Positions 7,939-15,795 of a stretch of 24,356 bases of DNA are shown here, piece by piece. The DNA is taken from the NCBI GenBank assembly GCA_955652025.1, contig CATPAO010000089.1, positions 1-24,356 on the forward strand, read 5' to 3'. The stretch is from Casimicrobiaceae bacterium (lineage in GTDB: Bacteria; Pseudomonadota; Gammaproteobacteria; Burkholderiales; Casimicrobiaceae). The notes under the pieces were generated by a model, which ran no database searches, was not told where the DNA came from, and was given only the letters and a program-made list of their open reading frames with translations. Every line of letters begins with the position of its first letter. Position 1 is the first letter of the stretch. The position numbers and the translations under genes are program-made.

Positions 7939-8032
7939 CCAGACCTGGCTACGGGCTTAGGCCGCGGCGCCCCTGCTCCGCGGTCCGCGCCCAAAAGCGC
8001 TTTCGGACGCGAAGCGGCGCGCGGTTAGACTC

Positions 8033-8092
8033 GATGACTTGCGCGTCGACGCCGGCTTGCGTCCGTGGCAGCACCGGCGGATGACTTGCGCG
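8033..8092. repeat. 13-base direct repeat GATGACTTGCGCG
   Basis: Two identical copies at 8033-8045 and 8080-8092, 47 bases apart, just downstream of the S9 remnants. The length is at the limit of what might arise by chance in a short region, but the placement in an apparently scarred interval suggests a small duplication or recombination footprint. No integrase or transposase is near. Confidence 0.45.
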
Positions 8093-8328
8093 GATTCGAA
8101 CCGAAGGAAGCGAGGCTCGAACCCGGCCTTCCAAAGCCCACGCGAATTGGCCCCTAAACCTGATCCCCGCCCCGAACAGAATCGCGATGGCGATCTGATT
8201 TGGTGTAGTGCATTGATAACTAAAGGCTCATCGCGCTTGCAACCACCGGATGGGGGAATGGATCGAAAGTTCGAACCTTCTCGGCCGCCCCCTTAAAACG
8301 TCCGTCGGCGCAGCTCCTTCAACGTCCG

Positions 8329-8350
8329 CGGCGTGGTCACGCACACGCCG
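8329..8350. other. Perfect 7-bp hairpin upstream of the HD-GYP gene
   Basis: CGGCGTG (8329-8335) and CACGCCG (8344-8350) pair around an 8-base loop, 118 bases before the start codon at 8468. No T-run follows, so it is not a clear terminator. It may be a regulatory or transcript-end structure. Confidence 0.3.
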
Positions 8351-8467
8351 GTGTTGTGCTAACCTGTCCCATACAAGAATCCGTCGTCCGAGGCCGGGCA
8401 CGCGGCACCGTTTTTGCTTGATCTGATGCAGCAATATAGGCGCCAAGCAATTTAGGGGGACCTACCT

Positions 8468-9574
8468 ATGTCAGCCGTACAGCTTCGACCTGCCGCCTCG
8501 GGCGTCGTCTCCGAGCTCGCGTTCGCGCGCGCCCAGCGCAACACCGTCCTGATCGTCGACGACTTGTTCTCCAGCCGATTGCTGCTGGCCGAAATCGTCC
8601 GGCAGATCGACGGCAAGCTGAACCTCGAATTGTTCGACACGCCCTCGCGCGCGCTCGAGTACGCGCGGAACAACCGTGTCGACATCGTCCTGACCGACTA
8701 CAAGCTGCCGGAGTTCGACGGCATCGAGCTCGTCAAGCAGTTGCGTGCCCTTCCCCATTGCGTCGACGTCCCAATCGTCGTCATCACCGTCGTCGACGAC
8801 CGCAAGATCCGCTACGACGCGCTCGAGGCCGGCGCCACCGACTTCCTGATCAAGCCGCTCGACGACCACGAAACGCGCGCCCGATGCGCCAACCTGCTGG
8901 AATTGCGCCGCCACAAGATCGTGCTGTCGGACCAGGCGCGAGTGCTGCAGTACCAGGTCGACAAGTCGGTCGCGGAGATTCACGAGCGCGAACTCGAAAC
9001 GCTGGCGAAGCTCGCCAAGGCCGGCGAGTTCCGCGACAAGACGACCGGCAATCACCTGATGCGGATGGCGAAATATTCCGCGCTGACCGGACAGAACCTG
9101 GGACTCGGCGCCGAGACCGTGCACGTGCTGGAAATCGCCGCGCCGATGCACGACATCGGCAAGATCGGCATCCCGGACTCGATACTGCTGAAGGAAGGAC
9201 CGCTGACGCGCGAAGAGCAGGACGTGATGAAGACGCACCCGCGCATCGGCTACGACATTCTCAAGGGCAGCCCATCCAAGTACCTGTCAATGGGCGCGAT
9301 CATCGCGCTCGGCCATCACGAGAAATACGACGGCTCCGGCTATCCGAACGGCCTGCACGCCGAAGACATTCCGCTGGTCGCGCGCGTCGTGGCGGTGGCC
9401 GACGTGTTCGACGCGCTCGTCTCCGAACGACCGTACAAGAAGGCGTGGCCGCTCGAGGAAGGCGTCGAGTACCTGAAGAGCCAGCGCGGCCGCCATTTCG
9501 ATCCGCGCTGCGTCGACGCATTCCTGGCCGACGGCACGCGCGTGCAATCGATCCTCGACGAATTCGGGGACTAG
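8468..9574 (+). CDS. Response regulator with HD-GYP c-di-GMP phosphodiesterase domain (RpfG-like)
   Basis: 368-residue cytoplasmic two-domain protein. Receiver domain about 26-145: TVLIVDD (Asp31, Asp32), phospho-acceptor Asp77 in LTDYKLPEFDG, Thr107 and Lys129 (LIKPL). A helical linker follows (150-180), then the HD-GYP domain: TGNHLMRM with His196, HD pair His228-Asp229 in MHDIGKIGIPD, LGHHEKYDG, GSGYPNG with GYP at 291-293, and a late VADVFDALVSERPYKKAW. All expected metal and signature residues are present, so it should hydrolyse cyclic di-GMP under control of phosphorylation. No sensor kinase is adjacent, so it is an orphan regulator here. The start is supported by a strong AGGGGG site (8454-8459) eight bases before the ATG. 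Targets such as biofilm, motility or secretion are family knowledge, not visible here. A small GC-rich hairpin (9594-9608) lies after the stop. Confidence 0.93.
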   Translation: MSAVQLRPAASGVVSELAFARAQRNTVLIVDDLFSSRLLLAEIVRQIDGKLNLELFDTPSRALEYARNNRVDIVLTDYKLPEFDGIELVKQLRALPHCVDVPIVVITVVDDRKIRYDALEAGATDFLIKPLDDHETRARCANLLELRRHKIVLSDQARVLQYQVDKSVAEIHERELETLAKLAKAGEFRDKTTGNHLMRMAKYSALTGQNLGLGAETVHVLEIAAPMHDIGKIGIPDSILLKEGPLTREEQDVMKTHPRIGYDILKGSPSKYLSMGAIIALGHHEKYDGSGYPNGLHAEDIPLVARVVAVADVFDALVSERPYKKAWPLEEGVEYLKSQRGRHFDPRCVDAFLADGTRVQSILDEFGD

Positions 9575-9626
9575 AGGCGATCCTCCGACTCCGCGGCCCG
9601 ATCGGCCGTTCGGTAAGCTATTCCGC

Positions 9627-10964
9627 GTGGTACCAGCAGGCGCCGATCTGTCGCTGTGGTGGGGGCTTCCGTTTGCCGGCCTACTAGTGTCGATCGCGGT
9701 CATTCCGCTGATCGCCTCGCATTTCTGGCATGCGCACTACGGCAAGTTCGCGGCCGCCTGGGCCCTCGCCTTTCTGATCCCGTTCGCATACGCGTTCGGG
9801 GCGAGCCATGCGCTGCACGAAGTCGTCCACGTGCTGCTGCTCGAGTATCTGCCGTTCGTGATCATCCTGTTCGCGCTGTTCACGATCGCCGGCGGCATTT
9901 GCGTGCGCGGCCAGTTCCGCGCCACGCCCGCGCTCAACACGGGAATCATCGCGCTCGGCACCGTCCTCGCCAGCCTCATGGGCACGACCGGTGCGGCGAT
10001 GCTGTTGATCCGCCCGCTCTTGACTGCGAACGAGGGCCGTAAATACCGCGTGCACGCCGTCGTGTTCTTCATCGTCCTGGTCGGTAATGTCGGCGGGGCG
10101 TTGTCGCCGCTCGGCGATCCGCCGTTGTTCATCGGCTTTCTCAAGGGCGTCGATTTCTTCTGGACGACGCGCGCGCTGTTGTGGCCGACGCTGATGCTCT
10201 CGCTTGCGTTACTCGTGATCTTCTACGGCCTGGACCACGGGCTGTTCCGGCGCGAGCCCGAGTGGATCGCCGAGCACGAGCATCGAATGCGCATCGGCAT
10301 CGAGGGAACGCCGAATTTTCTGCTGCTGGCGGCAGTGATCGGCGCCGTGCTGATGTCGGGCCTGTGGAAGCCTGGCGTCACGTTCGCTGTCCTCGGCACG
10401 CTGCTCGAGTTGCCGAACGTATTGCGCGACGTCCTGCTGATCGTGCTCGCACTGATATCCCTCTCGATCACATCGAAGGAAATCCGTAAACACAACGCAT
10501 TCCACTGGGAACCGATCGTCGAGGTCGCGAAGATCTTCGCCGGCATTTTCGTCACGATCCTTCCGGTGATCACGATCCTCGCCGCAGGACGCGACGGTGC
10601 GCTGAGCTCGCTGACGACATTCGTGCGCGCGGCGGATGGCACGCTCGACAACAGGTCGCTGTTCTGGATCACCGGCGTGCTGTCGGCGTTCCTCGACAAT
10701 GCGCCGACGTATCTCGTGTTCTTCAATCTCGCCGGCGGCGATCCGCAGGCCCTGATGGTGCCGCTTGCGGCGACGCTGAAGGCGATCTCGATGGCAGCGG
10801 TGTACTTCGGCGCGCTCACCTATATCGGCAACGCGCCGAATTTCATGATCAAGGCGATCGCTGAGGATCGTGAGGTGTCGATGCCGAGCTTCTTCGCCTA
10901 TTTCACCTATGCGGCGGCCCTGCTCGTGCCGCTGCTGCTACTGGTGTCGGTGTTCGCCGTCTGA
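9627..10964 (+). CDS. Sodium:proton antiporter, CitMHS-type ion transporter superfamily
   Basis: 445-residue integral inner-membrane protein with roughly 11-12 hydrophobic helices. The motifs match the putative CitMHS-like/NhaD-related antiporters often annotated as sodium:proton antiporter: MGTTGAAMLLIRP (118-130), GNVGGALSPLGDPPLFIG (153-170), and late LDNAPTYLVFFN and YIGNAPNFMIKAI. The paired re-entrant GDPP and DNAPT elements are characteristic of the ion transporter superfamily and probably form the substrate site. Whether it moves Na+/H+ or an organic acid is not decided by sequence. The start is a GTG at 9627, since no ATG precedes the first helix, and the ribosome site is poor. It follows the HD-GYP gene on the same strand after 52 bases, so co-transcription is possible. 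It converges on the DUF1328 gene. Confidence 0.85.
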   Translation: MVPAGADLSLWWGLPFAGLLVSIAVIPLIASHFWHAHYGKFAAAWALAFLIPFAYAFGASHALHEVVHVLLLEYLPFVIILFALFTIAGGICVRGQFRATPALNTGIIALGTVLASLMGTTGAAMLLIRPLLTANEGRKYRVHAVVFFIVLVGNVGGALSPLGDPPLFIGFLKGVDFFWTTRALLWPTLMLSLALLVIFYGLDHGLFRREPEWIAEHEHRMRIGIEGTPNFLLLAAVIGAVLMSGLWKPGVTFAVLGTLLELPNVLRDVLLIVLALISLSITSKEIRKHNAFHWEPIVEVAKIFAGIFVTILPVITILAAGRDGALSSLTTFVRAADGTLDNRSLFWITGVLSAFLDNAPTYLVFFNLAGGDPQALMVPLAATLKAISMAAVYFGALTYIGNAPNFMIKAIAEDREVSMPSFFAYFTYAAALLVPLLLLVSVFAV

Positions 10965-11035
10965 TCGAGGCTCGAGCGCGTCTTCGGAATACGGAAGCGA
11001 AGGTAGCGTGAACATCAGTTCAATTTCCTTCGCGA

Positions 11036-11281
11036 TCAGGTCGACTTCTGCCCCAGTAACAGCGCGCGAGGCGAGGCCCGACGGATCCAAGTCGGGCCGT
11101 CGCTTCGTGTCTCCGTCATTATGGGCCGGATCAGCCCAGCCACCAACGATACGACGAACAACACCAGGAAAATGAAGAATAGGATCTTCGCGATTGCGGC
11201 GGCGCCCATCGCGATCCCGGTAAATCCGAAGACTGCCGCGATACTCGCAACAATGAAAAACACGAGCGCACAGTGCAGCAT
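11036..11281 (-). CDS. DUF1328 (UPF0391) small membrane protein with extended C-terminus
   Basis: Residues 1-54 match the usual whole length of this family: two hydrophobic helices, [20 protein letters not shown] and then [22 protein letters not shown], separated by a small-residue turn. Function is unknown; relatives are often stress-induced inner-membrane proteins. Instead of ending soon after the second helix, the frame continues for about 27 hydrophilic residues ([10 protein letters not shown] to GQKST), giving 81 residues. A perfect AGGAGG site (11287-11292) with a 5-base spacer precedes the ATG at 11281, so it is probably well translated. The tail may result from a lost stop codon or a recombination junction. 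The next upstream element on this strand is an entericidin remnant, another small envelope-stress type gene. Confidence 0.88.
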   Translation of the reverse strand: MLHCALVFFIVASIAAVFGFTGIAMGAAAIAKILFFIFLVLFVVSLVAGLIRPIMTETRSDGPTWIRRASPRALLLGQKST

Positions 11282-11292
11282 CTGAACCTCCT

Positions 11293-11516
11293 ATGGGTCG
11301 TTCCGAGGCGCGGCCCGAAGCGTCACCTCAAAGCCGCCTCCGTGCCGCGATCGGTACTCTCCGCTCTCCGCCCGACGCCAGGCACGGGAGCCTCAGGCAA
11401 CGCAGGAATCAATTCTGCGACCGCAAGCGCGGAGGCGTCAGTCGGCACAGTGTGGAAACAGCTGTCGCGCCGCGTCCCACGGCACGCGACTGTTCTGCGG
11501 ACAGCAAATAGGTGCG
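11293..11516. other. Intergenic stretch between DUF1328 and entericidin remnant, no gene seen
   Basis: About 225 bases with no frame that resembles a known protein. It should carry the promoter for the DUF1328 gene on the minus strand, but I cannot point to convincing -35/-10 boxes. Confidence 0.4.
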
Positions 11517-11612
11517 TCAATAGGTCTTGTGCTCCTGCGATTCCTTCTGGAGCTTTTCGCCGCCGCGTTCGGTGTCTTTGCCGGCACCGTGAACCGTGTT
11601 GCAGCCAGCGAT
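11517..11612 (-). pseudogene. Entericidin-type lipoprotein remnant without signal peptide
   Basis: Reading the minus strand from 11612, the frame gives IAGC then NTVHGAGKDTERGGEKLQKE and a short polar tail ending HKTY before TGA at 11517-11519. This is the lipobox and mature part of an entericidin (EcnA/EcnB) lipoprotein, whose mature chain normally begins C-N-T-x-x-G-x-G-x-D. The usual N-terminal stretch of about 18-20 residues (Met, basic, hydrophobic) is missing: an in-frame TGA (11613-11615) comes right before the lipobox, and the lutC stop is only 6 bases further upstream in the same frame. No start codon precedes it. Unless an unrecognised frameshift hides the signal peptide, the gene is dead. 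Too short and startless for standard gene finders. Confidence 0.65.
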
Positions 11613-11621
11613 TCAGTGGCG

Positions 11622-12314
11622 CTAAGGCGTCAGCAGGATGTGCAGGCGGAAGGGGCCGTGCGCGCCCAGGACGATCGTCTGCTCGATGTCGCCGGTGCGC
11701 GATGGTCCCGAAATCAGGTGGACGGCGCGCGGTATTCGGGCGCACTCCGCGCGGATCAGTGCGAACGCCTCTTCCATCCCCGCTACGATGCGGTTTTCGC
11801 GCACGACCGCGACGTGCGTGTCCGGGAGCATTGCCGTCGCCGTCGGCGCGTCGGGAGCGGTGATCATGACGAGCGTGCCGGTCTCGGCGATCGCGCAAAA
11901 CGAGCCGCTGATGCCGAGCCGGTCGTCACCCACGGTCGGCCGCGCCTCGATGGCGAGTCCCGCGCCGGCCCAATCTAACGCGCCGAATTCGGGCCAACAG
12001 ACGCCGGCGCGGGTTTTCTGATCGGCGAGCTCCGGCGGCAATTGCAGTGCTTCCAGATAACGAGTGACCGCGACTGGAACGTCGGCCTTCGCGCCGATGC
12101 GCTCCACCGTGCTCGCCATGTCCGCCGCTCGCTCGATGAATCGCGCGACCAGGTCGGCCGGCAGTGATGGGCGCGGGCCCATCGCGTGCGCGCCGATGAA
12201 CGCAAGGGCTCCGGCGCCGGCACGGAGATCGGCGGCATCGCGCCCGAGCGCCTTGCGCACGCGGCGGAGAATTGCTTCGCGCGACCGGCGATTGTCCGAC
12301 AGCGCGTCGATCAC
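11622..12314 (-). CDS. lutC: LUD-domain lactate utilization protein C
   Basis: 230-residue cytoplasmic LUD-domain protein, third component of the LutABC system that oxidises L-lactate to pyruvate. Seen: N-terminal helix with SREAILRRVRKALGR, a variable helical middle, then the LUD core SGSFCAIAETGTLVMIT, TATAMLPDTHVAVV and HLISGPSRTGDIEQTIVLGAHGP followed by LHILL at the end. I place the start at GTG 12314 because its GTGA overlaps the TGA of the preceding aminotransferase gene by 4 bases and gives a normal family length; a much longer frame upstream is only an overlap with the aminotransferase in another frame. LutC binds no Fe-S cluster itself; its exact role in the complex is not settled in general. 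Confidence 0.88.
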   Translation of the reverse strand: MIDALSDNRRSREAILRRVRKALGRDAADLRAGAGALAFIGAHAMGPRPSLPADLVARFIERAADMASTVERIGAKADVPVAVTRYLEALQLPPELADQKTRAGVCWPEFGALDWAGAGLAIEARPTVGDDRLGISGSFCAIAETGTLVMITAPDAPTATAMLPDTHVAVVRENRIVAGMEEAFALIRAECARIPRAVHLISGPSRTGDIEQTIVLGAHGPFRLHILLTP

Positions 12315-13543
12315 TTGATGTTGCGGCGGATGAAATCGGACATGCGGGTAACACCGCTCTCGATCGCCTCCTTCGACGCCGCGTACGAGAAGCGAACGTG
12401 TTGGCCTTCGCCCGGCACGCGCCGGCCGAAATGGACGTCGGCCAGGACGGCGACACCCGCCTCGTGCAGGAGCCGCTTGCGAAAAGTCTCCGAGTCCGCC
12501 GCGCCCATCATCTTGCACGCCTCGGTGACGTTCGGCCAGGCGTAGAACGCTCCACCAGGCGTCGCGCACTCGACGCCAGGTACCTCGTTCAACAGCCGCA
12601 CGATCACGTCGCGGCGCTCGAGGAAACGCTCCCGCATCATGTTGGCGGTCTCCTGCGGGCCGGTGATCGCCGCGACCGCCGCCCATTGCGAGATCTGCGA
12701 TGCGCACGATTCGGTGTTGGTGATCCAGCGCGTGAAGACCGGAGCTAGCGTTCGATTGGCGACGTAACCGATCCGCCAGCCGGTCATCGCCCAGGTTTTC
12801 GACGCGCCGTCGCTGATCACCGTCCGTTCGACGAGGCCCGAACGCGAAGCGAGCGACTCGAAGTGACCGTCGTAGACCAATCGCGAATAGATCTCGTCCG
12901 CGAACACCCATACGTGCGGATGGGCGCGCAGGATCTCGGCGATCGCGTCCAGGTCCCCGGCGTGCAGCAGCCCGCCGGTCGGATTCTGCGGCGAGTTGAG
13001 AATGAGGAGCCGCGTTTGCGGCGTGATCTTCGATTCGAGCTCGGCGGGATCGAACGCGAAGCCGCGCGCCTCGCGCAGATAGATCGGCACTGGCACGGCG
13101 CCGTTGGCGACGATTTGCGATTCGTAGATCGGAAAGCCGGGGACCGGATAGATCACTTCGTCGCCGGCGCCGTAGTCGGTGACCGACGCGATCGTGTAGG
13201 CGATGAAGGGCTTCGCGCCCGCACCGACGACGACGTCTTCGGGCCGGATATCGAGGCCGCGCCGTGCGCCGAGATCGGCTGCCGCCGCCGCGCGCAACTC
13301 GTCGATTCCAGCCGACGGCGTGTAGCCGTGCTTGCCGCTCTTAATCGCGACGATCGCGGCTTCCTGCACGTAACGCGACGTCGGAAAGTCCGGCTGGCCG
13401 ATGCAAAACGAAACGATATCGCGTCCCTCCTTTTGCAGCGCGTTGACCTCGGCCAAGACGACGAATGCGTTCTCGGTCCCGAGCGACTCGGCTCGCCGCG
13501 ACAGCCGCGGCACCGTCAATGCACCCGCGTGTGGTGCGCTCAT
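12311..13543 (-). CDS. Class I/II PLP-dependent aminotransferase inside the lut operon
   Basis: 410-residue fold-type I aminotransferase, aspartate-aminotransferase-like subgroup I. Seen: CIGQPDFPT (47-55), YTPSAGIDELR (74-84), PGFPIYES (135-142), NSPQNPTGG with Asn187, FADEIYSRLVYDG with Asp216 and Tyr219, and SDGASKTWAMTGWRIGY with the PLP lysine Lys249 and Arg257. A C-terminal VRFSYAAS carries the probable carboxylate arginine. It is complete and looks active. The amino donor and acceptor cannot be set from sequence; aspartate, alanine, aromatic or branched-chain substrates are all known in this group. ATG 13543 overlaps the lutB TGA (ATGA), and its own TGA overlaps the lutC GTG, so it lies between two lut genes in one translation unit. 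That context hints at a role in making or using pyruvate or a related 2-oxo acid, as inference only. Confidence 0.92.
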   Translation of the reverse strand: MSAPHAGALTVPRLSRRAESLGTENAFVVLAEVNALQKEGRDIVSFCIGQPDFPTSRYVQEAAIVAIKSGKHGYTPSAGIDELRAAAAADLGARRGLDIRPEDVVVGAGAKPFIAYTIASVTDYGAGDEVIYPVPGFPIYESQIVANGAVPVPIYLREARGFAFDPAELESKITPQTRLLILNSPQNPTGGLLHAGDLDAIAEILRAHPHVWVFADEIYSRLVYDGHFESLASRSGLVERTVISDGASKTWAMTGWRIGYVANRTLAPVFTRWITNTESCASQISQWAAVAAITGPQETANMMRERFLERRDVIVRLLNEVPGVECATPGGAFYAWPNVTEACKMMGAADSETFRKRLLHEAGVAVLADVHFGRRVPGEGQHVRFSYAASKEAIESGVTRMSDFIRRNIK

Positions 13544-14961
13544 CGAAAGACACCTCCGCGTGTGCGTTGCCGATAGAGCTCGCGAAACGTCCGTCCCGCC
13601 GGCGCCGGCATGTCGCGTTCGCCGGTCCAGCCTGCGCCGAACGGCAGCCGCGACAGCATGCCGTCTTGCCGCGCCAGGCCGCGCAAGACGCGCACGCCCA
13701 GTTTCGACGCCGCGCCGTAGAGCCGCGGTCGTCGCGCCAGCCACGACCAGACGCGAAGCCCCGCACGCTCGCTCCACGGACGCAGGCCGCGGCTCCACTC
13801 CTGCTCGCGCAGCTTGCGTTGGAGATCGGGGAGCGGAATCTTCACCGGACACACGACGCCGCATTGATTGCATAGTGTCGACGCTTGGGGTAAATCGAGC
13901 GCATTTTCGAGCCCGACGTACATCGGCGTCAGGATCGAGCCGATGGGTCCCGGATACACCCAGCCATACGAATGGCCGCCGATGCTTTGATAGACCGGAC
14001 AGTGATTCATGCATGCGCCGCAGCGGATACAGCTGAGCGCCTCGCGCACATCGCTGCCGAGCACCGCAGTGCGACCGCTGTCGACCAGGATGAAGTACAT
14101 GTGTTCAGCACCGTGAAACTCGCCTTCGGCCTTGGTTCCGGACAGGATGTCGACGTAGTTGGAGATCGATTGGCCGGTCGCCGAGCGCGGCAAGAGCCGC
14201 ATCAGCGTCGCGACGTCTTCCAGTGTGGGGACGATCTTCTCGATGCCGGAAATCGCGACGTGCACGTTGGGTAGCGTCGTCGTCAGCGTTGCGTTGCATT
14301 CGTTGGTGACGAGCACGACCGAGCCCGTCTCGGCGACGAAGAAATTGCCCCCGGTGATCCCCATGTCCGCCGTCAAGTAGTGCTGGCGCAGCACGCTGCG
14401 CGCCTCCATGCATAGATCCTGGATAGCGTCCTTTTTGGGCGTCTTGTGCTCGCGGTGAAACAGTTCCGCGACCTCTTCCTTCGATTTGTGCAACGCGGGG
14501 CCGATGATGTGCGATGGCGGCTCGTAGTCGTTGATCTGCAGAATGTACTCGCCCAGGTCGGTCTCGACGACGGTGAGCCCGGCCGCTTCGATTGCGTGGT
14601 CGAGCGCCGACTCTTCCGACACCATCGACTTCGACTTGATGATCTTCTTGACGCCGTGGCGCGCGGCGATCGCCAGCACGAGGCGATTGATGTCGGCACC
14701 GGTTTCGGCCCATAGCACGGTCGCGCCTCGCGCTTCGGCGTTGCGCTCGAAAATCTGAAGCCAGGTGTCGAGATCGTCGAGCGCGCGTTGCCGGATCACG
14801 CGGGCGGCCTCGCGAGTGCCCTCGACGTCGTCCAATTCGACGAGCGCCTTCTTGCGCAGCGGCACGAACTTGCCTTGGAATTTCGTGAGGTTGCGCTGCA
14901 GCTGCGGGTTGCGCAGACTCTCGTTCGCGCGCGCCTTGAAGTGCATCGATGCGACTTGCAT
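13540..14961 (-). CDS. lutB: Lactate utilization iron-sulfur protein B
   Basis: 473-residue Fe-S oxidoreductase subunit of LutABC. An N-terminal LUD domain is followed by a ferredoxin-like module. Seen: residues 1-300 with SKSMVSEESALDHAIEAAG, YILQINDYEPPSHIIGPALH and AETGSVVLVTNECNATLTTT typical of LutB, then CIRCGACMNHCP (Cys311, 314, 317, 321) and CNQCGVVCPVKIP (Cys364, 367, 371), the two 4Fe-4S binding sets, and a C-terminal helical region with a basic tail. I chose ATG 14961, four bases after the lutA stop, giving usual length; an upstream frame to 15054 would overlap lutA by about 90 bases with residues unlike the family. Receives electrons from lactate oxidation in the cytoplasm or at the membrane face; the direct acceptor is unknown. 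Confidence 0.93.
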   Translation of the reverse strand: MQVASMHFKARANESLRNPQLQRNLTKFQGKFVPLRKKALVELDDVEGTREAARVIRQRALDDLDTWLQIFERNAEARGATVLWAETGADINRLVLAIAARHGVKKIIKSKSMVSEESALDHAIEAAGLTVVETDLGEYILQINDYEPPSHIIGPALHKSKEEVAELFHREHKTPKKDAIQDLCMEARSVLRQHYLTADMGITGGNFFVAETGSVVLVTNECNATLTTTLPNVHVAISGIEKIVPTLEDVATLMRLLPRSATGQSISNYVDILSGTKAEGEFHGAEHMYFILVDSGRTAVLGSDVREALSCIRCGACMNHCPVYQSIGGHSYGWVYPGPIGSILTPMYVGLENALDLPQASTLCNQCGVVCPVKIPLPDLQRKLREQEWSRGLRPWSERAGLRVWSWLARRPRLYGAASKLGVRVLRGLARQDGMLSRLPFGAGWTGERDMPAPAGRTFRELYRQRTRGGVFR

Positions 14962-14965
14962 GTCG

Positions 14966-15724
14966 TCAAGCCCGACGCGCTGGGGCGCCGGTTTCGATCT
15001 CGGGCCCGCCGGCCAGCACTTCGGCGACGTGCAGCACACGGGTCTTCGCGTCACCGCGGCGACGTAGGCGGCCCTCGATATTCAGCATGCAGCCCAGGTC
15101 GCCCAGCACGACGGCGTCGGCGCCGCTCGCCGCGATGTGACCGCACTTGTTGTCGGCGAGGCGCGCTGAAATCTCTCCGAACTTGATCGAAAACATGCCG
15201 CCGAATCCGCAGCAGGTCTCGCACTCGGCCATTTCGTTGAGCCGTACGCCGGGCATGGCCGCCAGCAGCGCACGCGGCTGCGCCTTCACACCCATTTCGC
15301 GCAAACCCGCGCAGCTGTCATGGTAGGTGATCGTGCCGGCATAGCCTCCAGGCGGCTTCGCGACTTTCAGCACGTTGACCAGGAAGTCGGTGAGCTCATA
15401 CGTCCGGCCGGCGAGTTGCAGGACCCGGGCCCCCATCTCGGCGTCGCCGGCGAACAGGTCCGCATAGTGCGTGCGGATCATGCCACCGCACGAGCCCGAC
15501 GGAACGACGACGTAATCGCAGCCGTCGAATTCCTCGATGACCTTGCGCGCCAGCGCGATCGCGTCGGCGCGATCGCCCGAGTTATACGCGGGTTGCCCGC
15601 AGCAGGTTTGCGTCGGCGGGACGAACACTTCGGCGCCGCCGCCTTCAAGGAGGTTGATCGCCGCGAATCCGACCGACGGACGCATGAGATCGACGAGACA
15701 GGTGACGAAAAAGCCGACGCGCAT
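14966..15724 (-). CDS. lutA: Lactate utilization protein A (CCG-domain oxidoreductase)
   Basis: 252-residue protein with two cysteine-rich CCG domains as in GlcF, HdrB and LutA. Seen: start RVGFFVTCLVDLMRP with Cys9, first CCG at CCGQPAYNSG (Cys41-Cys42), Cys79 in PSGSCGGM, then YHDSCAGL with Cys138, and second CCG at CETCCGFGGMFS (Cys168, 171, 172). These bind Fe-S clusters and carry electrons in two-electron hydroxyacid oxidation. ATG 15724 gives the canonical N-terminus; frames upstream are overlap with nuoN. It is the first gene of the lut unit. The 71-base gap to the nuoN stop carries an imperfect GC-rich stem, ACGCCG (15756-15761) with CGGCGT (15783-15788), with no T-run, so it is unclear whether lut has its own promoter or is read through from nuo. 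Confidence 0.93.
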   Translation of the reverse strand: MRVGFFVTCLVDLMRPSVGFAAINLLEGGGAEVFVPPTQTCCGQPAYNSGDRADAIALARKVIEEFDGCDYVVVPSGSCGGMIRTHYADLFAGDAEMGARVLQLAGRTYELTDFLVNVLKVAKPPGGYAGTITYHDSCAGLREMGVKAQPRALLAAMPGVRLNEMAECETCCGFGGMFSIKFGEISARLADNKCGHIAASGADAVVLGDLGCMLNIEGRLRRRGDAKTRVLHVAEVLAGGPEIETGAPARRA

Positions 15725-15795
15725 GGCGAACCCGCATGGACCGTTGAATGTTAGCACGCCGACAGCGCCGGCACCGCCCGCGCGGCGTTCAATCG

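Larger units (their letters stand above)
7939..8467. other. Intergenic stretch upstream of the HD-GYP gene, no gene seen
   Basis: About 530 bases without a credible protein gene in any frame. It holds a 13-base direct repeat, three TCGAA-type motifs that resemble tRNA T-loops but lack paired stems (around 8094-8101, 8116-8121 and 8270-8275), a hairpin at 8329-8350, and the leader of the downstream regulator with TTTTTG (8411-8416) and TATAGG (8435-8440) as a weak sigma-70-like pair. The downstream gene's ribosome site AGGGGG is at 8454-8459. Confidence 0.5.

Noticed and set aside
8080..8290. Three TTCGAA/CTCGAA-type motifs resembling tRNA T-loops, suggesting one or more tRNAs on the minus strand
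   Set aside because: The flanking five-base stems do not pair (at most three of five), and no acceptor stem, anticodon arm or CCA end could be fitted.
8393..8415. Possible intrinsic terminator before the HD-GYP gene (GC-rich bases followed by TTTTT)
   Set aside because: The stem is only about four pairs and there is no convincing gene upstream that would need it.
12314..12911. Upstream extension of the lutC frame to 12911
   Set aside because: This part overlaps the aminotransferase and has no family resemblance; the GTG at 12314 gives normal LutC length.
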